Shown: positions 1 through 6,613 of the stretch, in pieces | Numbering within the stretch: position 1 is the first letter of the stretch | How the letters are laid out: the number at the start of each line of letters is the position of its first letter | Assembly: GCA_900767915.1 (NCBI GenBank) | Contig: CAAGAX010000032.1 | Location: 1 to 37,681, forward strand | Source: Acholeplasmatales bacterium | GTDB lineage: Bacteria > Bacillota_I > Bacilli_A > Acholeplasmatales > Anaeroplasmataceae | Length of the DNA: 37,681 bases | Reading direction: 5' to 3' | Translations under genes and position numbers: made by a program | The notes under the pieces: generated by a model | Seen by the model: only the letters and a program-made list of their open reading frames with translations | The model's database searches: none | What the model was told of the DNA's origin: nothing

Positions 1-176
1 TTACCAATGTCTTTAAGAAGAATCTTAAGACTACCATCCACATCTCTATTCTCAGTAATGATTTTTTGGATTTTAATTCTATCATCTAAAGTAAAGTGCT
101 TTTGATAAGTAGAAGAATTGGTATATTTAATTTTAGTATTAAAGCGGAAGTTACTTTTGCAAAAAATGAAGTTCAA
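1..176 (-). pseudogene. IS30-like transposase, N-terminal fragment (runs off the left edge)
   Basis: An open minus-strand frame enters from the left edge and stays open to a stop at 177-179. Its conserved part reads YQKHFTLDDRIKIQKI followed by SLKILLKDIG. This resembles the N-terminal HTH region of IS30-family transposases, which begin with a T-x-x-R-I-x-I helix and a second helix ending in a glycine. There is no ATG in the visible part; TTG at 174-176 is the only late start candidate. A short direct repeat (AAAGCGGAA at 141 and 183) lies around the 5' end and may mark the element end. Family assignment is tentative because only about 55 residues are visible. Confidence 0.45.
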
Positions 177-267
177 CTATTTAAAGCGGAATTAACTATT
201 TCAATTAACCACGTTTAGTTTTTCTTATAAATATTATTTAATATTATAGATTTTTTTAAGGATAAAA

Positions 268-295
268 GTTATAATTTGAGATAAGTTGTTATAAC
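268..295. promoter_or_regulatory. Inverted-repeat operator candidate upstream of the small HTH gene
   Basis: GTTATAAT (268-275) and the perfect palindrome GTTATAAC (288-295) form two similar half sites whose starts are 20 bp apart, about two helical turns. They lie just upstream of the HTH gene at 315 and overlap the likely promoter region. This is a plausible autoregulatory operator, but the sequence is so AT-rich that chance is possible. Confidence 0.3.
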
Positions 296-314
296 TAATA
301 AAGGTGGAAGACAA

Positions 315-431
315 ATGGAATTCAAATATAAGTTGATATATGCACGTGCAAAATTGAATATGAGTCAGACTGATTTAGCTAAAGCTTTAGGAGTTTCCTT
401 TCAAACAATTAATAGATGGGATAATATATGA
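315..431 (+). CDS. Very short XRE-type HTH protein
   Basis: A 38-residue frame starts at ATG 315 after an AAAGGTGG ribosome binding site. It encodes an almost complete Cro/C1-type HTH: SQTDLAKALGVSFQTINRW is the classic helix-turn-helix core. Related small regulators usually continue after R-W-E-N with another 25 to 40 residues; here the frame stops at TGA directly after RWDNI. The stop overlaps the start of the next gene (ATGA at 428-431), which points to translational coupling with the membrane protein. It may be a truncated or frameshifted remnant of a longer regulator, or a minimal DNA-binding subunit. It is too short for most gene finders. Confidence 0.5.
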   Translation: MEFKYKLIYARAKLNMSQTDLAKALGVSFQTINRWDNI

Positions 432-952
432 AGGAAAAAAGTATTTTATATTTAAGTATTGCTATTGTTATATTTATTCTATTTCCAATTGCTGTTAAAG
501 TATTTATAAATATATGGTGTAAATTAAGAGTAAAATATACTTCGACTGAATATTCATACGAGATTGATGATATTAAAAATAGATTTAAATTCAACATCAA
601 AATGATTTGTATATGTAGTATTCCAATTATATTATTTTTACTGATTATAATCTATCTAATTATATGTTCTAGTGATATAATTGCAAAGGTGATAATAAAG
701 GATATGAAAAATCTGGATATAATATGCTTAGTTGTTTTGATTTTATCATTAATTACAGACATAATATTGTATATTATTAATTTCAAGAAGGTCATTAAAA
801 TTTATAATATAAGATTTGATAAATATGATGAAATATGTACGGAATTAAACATTAAGAATGAAAAAAAGATTATTTTATTACTTTTTAGCTTTATTAGTAT
901 TATACTAGTCATACTTATACATATATTTTTATTTGGTACATTCGTATTGTAA
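428..952 (+). CDS. Membrane protein of unknown function, four TM helices
   Basis: A 174-residue hydrophobic protein that I do not recognise. Predicted membrane segments lie near residues 7-28, 57-80, 91-113 and 148-170, joined by lysine-rich loops. It starts inside the stop codon of the short HTH gene, so the two are probably made from one transcript as a regulator plus membrane partner. It has no enzymatic motif. The flanking transposase remnants suggest it travels as accessory DNA. A hairpin with a T run follows the stop codon. Confidence 0.6.
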   Translation: MKEKSILYLSIAIVIFILFPIAVKVFINIWCKLRVKYTSTEYSYEIDDIKNRFKFNIKMICICSIPIILFLLIIIYLIICSSDIIAKVIIKDMKNLDIICLVVLILSLITDIILYIINFKKVIKIYNIRFDKYDEICTELNIKNEKKIILLLFSFISIILVILIHIFLFGTFVL

Positions 953-966
953 AATTTTTTACTATA

Positions 967-997
967 AGAGTCCCCCTAGTGGAGGATTCTTTTTATT
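967..997 (+). terminator. Rho-independent terminator after the membrane protein gene
   Basis: The hairpin AGAGTCCCC / GGAGGATTCT (967-990) has one mismatch and one G-U pair and is followed by TTTTATTT. It ends the HTH and membrane protein unit. Confidence 0.55.
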
Positions 998-1003
998 TAA
1001 CAA

Positions 1004-1053
1004 GTACCGTTCGGCCCCACCTCAGATATGTGGGAGCCAATATTTTTAAAATC
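1004..1053. repeat. IS-end-like repeat, copy 1
   Basis: The sequence beginning GTACCGTTCGGCCCCACCTC resembles the sequence at 5820 (GTACAGTTCACCCCACCTC) in the same orientation. It sits on the outer side of the IS66 transposase fragment at 1143 and begins with GTA, as many IS66 inverted repeats do. It is probably a relic terminal inverted repeat. Confidence 0.4.
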
Positions 1054-1093
1054 TTGAAATGTTACAGTTCAGTCGAAAATAATGAAATAAAAT

Positions 1094-1144
1094 AAAAGCA
1101 GAGGAAAGAAATATCACTTTTGGTGATAATTCCCCTCTGCTTTT
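1094..1144 (-). terminator. Compound hairpin terminator, IS66 fragment 3' end
   Basis: The perfect 11-bp arms AAAAGCAGAGG (1094-1104) and CCTCTGCTTTT (1134-1144) enclose an inner stem TATCAC/GTGATA. On the minus strand the hairpin is followed by a T-rich run, and it abuts the stop codon of the transposase fragment. Confidence 0.6.
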
Positions 1145-1933
1145 ATGCTAATACAGGCTCATTATTGAATATTTTATTTATTGAAGTAAATAAATCTTTC
1201 CCCTGTTTCTTTAAAGTTAGTATTATACTTTTAGCTACACAATAATTTGAGGCACCGGATTCACTCCTAAATTCTCCTATTTTTTGCTTTACTTTTAATC
1301 CTCTTTGACAAGCTTCAGCGTTATTGTTTGTAGATGGTATTTTAAAGTCATATATAAAGGCTAATATTTGTTTCTTATCTTTTAATTCCATCCTTTTTAA
1401 TAACTGGCGTTCCTCTTTATAAGTTTCACTATTTTTATCTTTTTCAAACTCCTTTTTCCATTCTTCAATTATCATTAGATATTTATTTTCAATATCTTTA
1501 ATTGCCTTATCACTAAATTTAGTTTCCCCATTTTCTATTAACTTATTACGTTCTCTATTTACACTTGTTAATAGTTTTTTCATCCTTAATGGGCTTTTTC
1601 TCTTACTAAAATCATAAGCTCCTTTTAAATATCTTAAAATATGAGAAACACATTGTGATTGTTTAGTACCAAAATGATCAAAAATATCTGCACCATCTTT
1701 AACTATTACACCAATAAATTTAGAAAGTGGTGTATTACTCCATGCCTCTAGGTTTTTCTTTATTGATGGAGTTAAATAAACATATAAATCATTAGCTATA
1801 CATAGCTGATTATAATTCAAACCATCTATTTTAATTCTAGAATCATCTACATTTGCATAATAGTGATTTAGTATTCCATCAATAATCTTTTTAGTATCAT
1901 TTTCACACTTCTTATTAAATTCAGAAAACCAAT
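1143..1933 (-). pseudogene. IS66-family transposase (TnpC), C-terminal part
   Basis: About 263 residues of an IS66 transposase that is normally 450 to 530 residues long. Visible motifs are NVDDSRIKIDG (first catalytic Asp region), GVIVKDGADIF (second Asp), an SQCVSHILRYLKGAYD segment, and the C-terminal signature PSTNNNAEACQRGLKVKQ. KSIILTLKKQGKDLF follows, as in intact family members. The frame can be read open upstream to an ATG at 1985, but that stretch is the translated end of an IS21-like element (AAATTGAGCCA repeats), so the true transposase part ends near 1934. The N-terminal half is missing. TnpA and TnpB of a complete IS66 are not present. Confidence 0.8.
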
Positions 1934-2143
1934 TGCATTTGTCAATACGAAATTGAGCCATGACCTTAAAAGAAAATTGAGCCACCGTATTTACTTATTA
2001 AGCCACTCTTTTGTTTCTATCATTCTATAAGAATCACCTTTAATATTTATCACATGAGCTCTACATGTTAATCTATCAACCATTGCTGCTGTAAGTATTG
2101 GATCATTAAATATATCTTGCCACTTATTAAATGTTAGATTAGG
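1934..2143 (-). mobile_element. IS21-like element remnant: end repeats plus istB 3' end
   Basis: The segment begins with TGCATTTGTCAATACG (from 1934), an IS21-type terminus, followed by two copies of AAATTGAGCCA at 1950-1960 and 1974-1984 (24-bp period), as in the multiple terminal repeats of IS21 elements. It continues into the 3' end of istB on the minus strand. It sits inside the IS66 transposase, so IS21 jumped into IS66 and most of it was later deleted. The other junction is near 2143, where a different gene starts abruptly. Confidence 0.65.
1991..2143 (-). pseudogene. istB: IstB-like ATPase (IS21 helper), C-terminal 50 residues
   Basis: The minus-strand frame ending at TAA 1991-1993 encodes NLTFNKWQDIF, DPILTAAMVDRL, and an RAHVINIKGDSYR stretch. 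These are the conserved C-terminal end of the IstB AAA+ helper of IS21 transposition. The ATPase core (Walker A and B) is absent, lost at the deletion junction near 2143. It is non-functional. Confidence 0.75.
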
Positions 2144-2485
2144 TCTTTAGGATATGGATATCAAAAAATAGCTAAGGAAATAGGGATATCGGTAAATTCA
2201 ATTAGAAATTACTGCTCAAAGCAAAATTCAATAATTACATGTAAGGAATGTGGAAGGAAAATAAAGCAGCATCCTGGTAAAAAGAAAAAGAAATTCTGCT
2301 CTGATAAATGCAGGTACATTTGGTGGAATAAGCATCGAGATGAGCTTAATCATATTGTACATAACATTGTCACTTGTGGTTGTTGTGGGAATAAGTTTAT
2401 TAATTTTACAAACCAAAGAAGAGTGTATTGCTCCATCAATTGCTACAACAAAGCTAGATGCAAGGATGGTGTTTCTAATGAATAA
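2141..2485 (+). pseudogene. HTH / zinc-ribbon protein of a mobile recombinase cassette, 5' truncated
   Basis: The open frame has no start of its own. It begins right at the IS21 deletion junction with RSLGYGYQKIAKEIGIS, a sigma-70 region 4-like HTH. Two cysteine clusters follow: CKECG...FCSDKC and CGCCG...YCSINC, each resembling a zinc ribbon. This is the protein commonly annotated as an HTH or sigma-70-like protein upstream of large serine recombinases in clostridial integrative elements. Only a few N-terminal residues seem lost, so activity from another start cannot be excluded. Its stop overlaps the start of the next gene (2478). Confidence 0.7.
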
Positions 2486-2708
2486 AGACAATCTTTGCAA
2501 ATATTATTCTTCAATGCTTATGTACAAAAAACTTCTTTTTAATGACGAAATAACAAATGACGAATATAACAAAATTGAATCTTTTTTAGCTGATAAATAT
2601 TGTATTAAAATCAATCATATAATAAGATCAAATGACTTGATAAGTTCCTCCTTTAGAGTGATATATGGTAATGCGAAGAAGGAGGAAAAATCAAATGATA
2701 ATAAATGA
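2478..2708 (+). CDS. Small SHOCT-like protein of the recombinase cassette
   Basis: A 76-residue protein starting at ATG 2478, overlapping the preceding stop by 8 bases. It has a two-helix motif, KKLLFNDEITNDEYNKIESFL, of the short C-terminal (SHOCT) type, with a K-x-L-x-x-x-x-x-I-T-x-x-E-Y pattern. Small proteins of this kind sit between the HTH/zinc-ribbon gene and the serine recombinases in many clostridial mobile elements; their role is not established. It ends 14 bases inside the recombinase gene, whose ribosome binding site (AAGGAGG near 2677) lies within this frame. Confidence 0.6.
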   Translation: MNKDNLCKYYSSMLMYKKLLFNDEITNDEYNKIESFLADKYCIKINHIIRSNDLISSSFRVIYGNAKKEEKSNDNK

Positions 2709-3483
2709 AATTGCTAATCAAGATTTATTTAATAAAAGATTAAGGGTGTGTGCATATGCTAGAGTTTCGAATGATAAAAATGAAATGCTTCATTCTCTAT
2801 CTCAACAAGTAAGTCACTATAACGAAATGATTACAACTAATCCAAATTGGACATTTGCAGTTATCTATGCCGATGAGGGACTATCAGGTACAAAAGAAAA
2901 TAGACCTCAGTTTCAAAAAATGGTTCAAGATTGTAAAGATGGGAAAATAGACCTCATTATTACCAAATCGATATCTAGATTTTCTAGAAATACAACCGTA
3001 ATGCTTGAAATTGTAAGAATGCTAGATAGCTTTGGTATTGATGTCTATTTTGAGGAACAAAAAATGAATACGAGGTCAGGTAAAGGAGAATTAATGCTTA
3101 CAATCCTTGGTTCATTTGCTCAAGAAGAGGCTAGACAAGTATCTGAAAATATGAAATGGAGAATAAAAAAGGATTTCGAAAATGGTCTTTTATGGGGTGG
3201 TGGCAATCCTTATGGATATTATATTGATAGAAAAGAAAAGAAAATGATTGTTGTTCCTAATGAGGCTAAGGTAGTAAAAATAATATATGAAATGTATATT
3301 GATGGAAAAGGTTCACAGGGAATTGCTAATGAGCTTAATAAAATGGGATTTAAATCATCAACAGGTGGTCAATGGAGTCATGAAAGTGTTATGAATATAT
3401 TAAAAAATGAAGGCTTCTTACAAGCTTATATCTTTGTGAAAGCTTGTTATGCATCGTTTGAATTGCTTTATCTTCATCACTAA
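2695..3483 (+). pseudogene. Large serine recombinase, C-terminally truncated
   Basis: Start ATG 2695 is chosen because AAGGAGG ends about 10 bases upstream; an earlier in-frame ATG at 2665 would place that signal inside the gene. Residues 14-150 are a resolvase domain: CAYARVSND (catalytic Ser), YADEGLSGT, ITKSISRFSRN (catalytic Arg pair), and GELMLTILGSFAQEEAR. A Recombinase domain follows with NPYGYYIDRKEKK and GIANELNKMG. Homology ends near 3411 (ILKNE); the last 24 residues are unrelated. Zinc-ribbon and coiled-coil regions needed by large serine recombinases (usually 450 to 550 residues) are missing, so it is probably inactive. Confidence 0.8.
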
Positions 3484-3491
3484 ATCTATTT

Positions 3492-3566
3492 TTCAAAAAT
3501 ACAATTATGAATAGAGATGGGACAATAACATTCAAATTTATTAATGGTAAGGAAATTACCTTATAA
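3492..3566 (+). pseudogene. Serine recombinase C-terminal tail remnant
   Basis: This frame reads NRDGTITFKFINGKEITL followed by TAA at 3564-3566. It matches the beta-strand tail (hydrophobic-F-x-F-x-N-G-x-E-I) that ends many large serine recombinases. It is probably the lost 3' end of the gene truncated at 3411, or of its neighbour, left behind by an internal deletion of about 0.8 kb. The 80 bases between the two parts are foreign. Confidence 0.5.
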
Positions 3567-3727
3567 GAGTATTATTGCAATCTAGCCAAAATGAAATTAA
3601 TTGTGAATTTGTTGAAAAATGCTAATAATGATGCTACTATATAAATAAATAAAGTCAATGTGCATTGGGAAGCGAGGGATTATCATTAAATGTTACCTTA
3701 AATTTAAAATGAGTAGATTTATAGATA

Positions 3728-4604
3728 ATGATTAAAAAAGTTAGTGCAATTTGTTTGTTTGTTTTATTGTGTGTTTTTTGTATGTCAGCTACAATAGAGA
3801 CTGATAATCTGGAAACTGCTTCATATGCTGAGGATGGACTTGTTCTTGATACTGATGAGATGCAATTTGAAGATAATCAATTGGAAAAATATGAATCTGA
3901 ATTATCCAATTATGTTGATGTTATTGATAATCAAATTGTTGTTGATTATGAATCTATTGAAAAATTAGGTGATTATAGTGATACTATAAATTTAATTCGT
4001 GAAAATGCCGAGTTTGCAAACAGCTTAGCTGAAGAAAAGCCTGAAATCGTAACTATTAATGGTGATTTGTCGTTATCATTTGATATTGAAGATGAATATG
4101 CTGAACAATGTGATGCTTGGAAATTAAGTTAGAGTTTTTGGAAAGGATGGACTTTTAAATTAGATTCTGATTTTGGAAAACTTGTTGGAATTTCAGGAAT
4201 TGTTTATAATTTAATATCTAAAATTTCAAATGGTGCCGCTTTTTTATAAAAAATTATTAAGCATTACTGATAAAAGCTACTTAGCTTCAACTTTGTCTAC
4301 TCTATTTTTTTACTTGCCTGGTGCAGGCGTTAAAGATATTGTTGCCACATATTTACGAAGTTATGCTGGTGTCATAGCTTCTGGATTAGTAACAATAAAT
4401 ATGATGCTAATGACATTAAATTGTGCTTCTTTAGGTACTGGTTGGTTAATATTTAAATTCGTTGATATTATTGCTCAAAGATTTGTACCAAGTCTTATAA
4501 CTTCATGTTCTATGGTATATAATTGCTTTAAATATAATGCACCTATATATTGTAAAGCTAACTTTTGGACTTTAAGTATTAGATACTCACTTACAAAATT
4601 TTAA
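3728..4604 (+). pseudogene. Secreted or membrane-active protein of unknown family, broken by a stop and a frameshift
   Basis: The first open part (3728-4132) begins with a signal peptide: KK, then a hydrophobic stretch ending near CMSATIET. A 100-residue acidic domain follows. After TAG at 4130-4132 the same frame stays open for about 38 more codons (SFWKGWTFKLDSDFGKLVG...). It then shifts at a run of six T (about 4240-4246) into the frame at 4230-4604, which continues with hydrophobic segments (GAGVKDIVATYL..., GLVTINMMLMTLNCASLGTG). Joined, it would be about 290 residues: signal peptide, acidic region, then two hydrophobic helices. I do not know the family. The layout recalls bacteriocin-like or toxin-like exported proteins of Firmicutes, which is only a guess. 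Confidence 0.55.
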
Positions 4605-4624
4605 TGTTATAAGGAAATAATAAT

Positions 4625-4843
4625 ATGAAGATTAAAGATAAAATTTGGAATGAAAAAATACATTGGTTTAAATTTAAATTTAGATTGATTTTTTTGGCTA
4701 TTGGTTTTTTGTTTACTATATTGAAAATTTTAGAGGTCACAATTTGGAGTAGAAGTTTTGTTATAACTATGATTTTTATGGTTTTAGAATTAATTTTTTA
4801 TGGTATGTTTTTTGCACCATTTCTTGCTAAACTTACTTGCTAA
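4625..4843 (+). CDS. Small membrane protein, two TM helices
   Basis: A 72-residue protein with a basic N-terminus (MKIKDKIWNEKIHWFKFKF) and two hydrophobic helices near residues 20-37 and 45-66. It lies 20 bases after the broken secreted-protein gene, with an AAGGAAA ribosome binding site, so the two were probably one operon. Small membrane partners next to exported peptides can be immunity proteins. That role is inference from position only, and no family was recognised. Confidence 0.5.
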   Translation: MKIKDKIWNEKIHWFKFKFRLIFLAIGFLFTILKILEVTIWSRSFVITMIFMVLELIFYGMFFAPFLAKLTC

Positions 4844-4890
4844 ACTCCCTTAATTATTATGAAAAGAAAATTAGTTAATATATTCATTTG

Positions 4891-5319
4891 TCTACTCGTT
4901 TTGCAAGAAATACCGTAGACACGCTTGAAACAACAAGAAAGTTAAAAGAAAATGGTGTAGAGATATACTTTGAAGAGCAGAATGTTTATACCTTTGATTC
5001 AAGCGGAGAACTTATGCTTACCATCTTAGCTAGTATGGGTCAAGAAGAGTCTAGAAACATAAGTGAAAATGTTAAGTGGGGCAAAAGAAAGAAGTATGCC
5101 GATGGACAGGTCGTAGTAGCATACCGTAATTTCTTAGGCTACGATAAGCATGATGATCCAAAGATTGCACTAAAAATAAATGAAGAAGAAGCTAGGATTG
5201 TAAGAAGGATATACTCGCTTTATATGAGTGGTAAGACTCCACATGCAATATCTAAAATACTTGAGAATGATGGTATTAAATCGCCAATGGGCAAAGATAA
5301 ATGGCAGTTCTCAACCATA
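4891..5319 (+). pseudogene. Second serine recombinase, internal fragment
   Basis: About 143 residues of a recombinase without either end. The fragment begins with TRFARNTVDTLETTRKLKE (end of the catalytic region), continues with GVEIYFEEQNVYTF and LMLTILASMGQEESRNISENV, and then the Recombinase domain with GYDKHDDPK and KTPHAISKILENDGI. The 5' part with the catalytic serine is gone: the match starts abruptly at 4891, behind TTG. The 3' part stops at KWQFSTI (5319). Its style differs from the recombinase at 2695, as expected for the paired recombinases of one clostridial element. Confidence 0.75.
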
Positions 5320-5752
5320 TTATCCATATCTAATTTATCCTGCAAATCGTTATGATGTTAGAGGAAAAGAAATCTTGAAAACTCAAGAAAAATATTATTT
5401 AGCAGATTCCACTTTAAAATTTGCTAATTTAGGATTTACTCCAACAGCTATTGCCTCTATCTTGGAAAATATTGTATTCATTGAGTTAAAGAGCAGAGGA
5501 TATCAGGTTTATATAGGAAAATTTGGTACAAAAGAAATTGATTTTCTTGCAGAGAAAAATGGTGAAAAAATATATATCCAAGTTTGTAGAAATTTACCTA
5601 TAGATTCCTCAAGAGAAATTGGTAATTTGAAAGATATCAAAGATAATTATCCAAAATACGTTTTATCTAATGATCCTTTAGATGAAGGCAATGTTGATGG
5701 AATTAAAATCATATACTTACCAAGTTTTCTTTTAAAAGAAAATTGGCAGTAA
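5320..5752 (+). pseudogene. ATP-binding protein of the AAA_14 / DUF4143 family, C-terminal piece
   Basis: The frame from about 5320 encodes RYDVRGKEILKTQEKYYLAD, then ILENIVFIELKSRGYQVYIG, KEIDFLAEKNGEKIYIQV, and NLKDIKDNYPKYVLS. This is the typical DUF4143 C-terminal domain of AAA_14 ATPases of about 400 residues. The whole ATPase half is missing, replaced at the junction near 5318 by the recombinase fragment. An upstream in-frame ATG at 5228 lies in recombinase sequence and is not a true start. The domain contains a PD-(D/E)XK-like core (E-I-D-F-x14-Y-I-Q-V). Confidence 0.75.
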
Positions 5753-5819
5753 AATTTAGATATTTTTATACTAAAAGATTCATACCTCCACACATACTAA
5801 TTAGAATTGGTTTTTAAAA

Positions 5820-5870
5820 GTACAGTTCACCCCACCTCTGATTTTTGTAAGGTGAAATTTTTGAAAAATC
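5820..5870. repeat. IS-end-like repeat, copy 2
   Basis: GTACAGTTCACCCCACCTC here corresponds to GTACCGTTCGGCCCCACCTC at 1004 with few differences, in the same orientation. It is followed by AAGGTG, which can pair with CACCT in the repeat. It marks the right side of the mobile-element debris and is probably a relic IS terminus without its transposase. Confidence 0.35.
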
Positions 5871-6228
5871 AGTTTTTCTTAATTTAATACTTGCTAAAAA
5901 CGCAGAAATATTGAGTTTATAAAAGTGTAAAATTATGTTAAATCCCAAATTTGCCTAACAAAATTTAATAAAAAAAAAGAAAAAAATCAAGCGTGACGCC
6001 CAAAATGGCTTAAACATTTGTTTTTTTATCTTGAAAATTTCATACGTATATTATGTGACTACTTGAAAATTTCTATTTTATTTTTTTATGACTTTAACTT
6101 GGCTTTTGTATATAATTCTAGGTTGATTTCAATATGGAAAGAATCTATCTTTAATAATTTTGTTAGTGATTGTTAATTTACCTTTATTTTCTTTTTTTAA
6201 TGATTATTTAAATTACTTTATAATATAT

Positions 6229-6283
6229 AACTCTTATAACTATAATGCTTTTACTTAATAAATTATAGAATAAGAGTTTTTTA
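6229..6283 (+). terminator. Large two-stem hairpin with T run, no gene upstream
   Basis: The outer arms AACTCTTAT (6229-6237) and ATAAGAGTT (6270-6278) enclose the inner arms CTATAAT (6240-6246) and ATTATAG (6262-6268). Six T follow. The structure is typical of an intrinsic terminator, but the nearest upstream coding piece ends almost 500 bases before it. Confidence 0.5.
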
Positions 6284-6421
6284 TTTGAATAATAATTATT
6301 TAATTAAATAATATTTGCTTCTATATTAGCTATAATTAATATATATTTATGATTTTTGAATTATTGTTTACATTTAACCTAAATTGATGATTAAATTTAA
6401 TTAATAATTTTTTTCTATATT

Positions 6422-6435
6422 AAAAAGCGTTTACA
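6422..6435 (+). promoter_or_regulatory. CcpA-type cre site upstream of pyk
   Basis: AAAAAGCGTTTACA agrees with the cre consensus TGWAARCGYTWNCW at 12 of 14 positions. It lies just upstream of the presumed pyk promoter (extended -10 TGGTATCAT, -10 hexamer at 6459-6464). Carbon-catabolite control of pyruvate kinase is common in Firmicutes. Confidence 0.5.
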
Positions 6436-6613
6436 TTTTAAAAATGGAAAAATTGTGGTATCATAATAGATGAATAGTACTTTAAATTTAATTTTATAAC
6501 TTATATGAAGGTGATTGTTTTTTTAGAATTTTTAATTCATTTTTCTGACATCAATTATATTATTTTTTAGAAAGGTAAATACTAAGTATTGTCAGGCTTA
6601 GTTATATTGAAAG

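Larger units (their letters stand above)
5753..6421. other. AT-rich gap between the mobile-element remnants and pyk
   Basis: I found no credible gene in this stretch. It contains the IS-end-like repeat at 5820, two copies of CTTGAAAATTTC (6030-6041 and 6062-6073, 32 bases apart in the same orientation), and a strong hairpin with a T run at 6229-6283. The hairpin has no coding gene before it, so an unrecognised small RNA is possible. The rest is homopolymer-rich. Confidence 0.4.

Noticed and set aside
1934..1985. N-terminus MAQFSFKVMAQF of the IS66 transposase frame
   Set aside because: The repeated AQF comes from translating IS21-type terminal repeats (AAATTGAGCCA twice), not from transposase sequence.
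3412..3497. Minus-strand open stretch reading RFSDEDKAIQTMHNKLSQRY
   Set aside because: It could be a shred of another gene inserted in the recombinase, but it is under 30 codons, has no start, and matches nothing I recognise.
5228..5317. ATG 5228 as start of an intact ORF with the DUF4143 domain
   Set aside because: The first 30 codons are an out-of-frame reading of the recombinase fragment. The family needs an N-terminal ATPase domain, which is missing.
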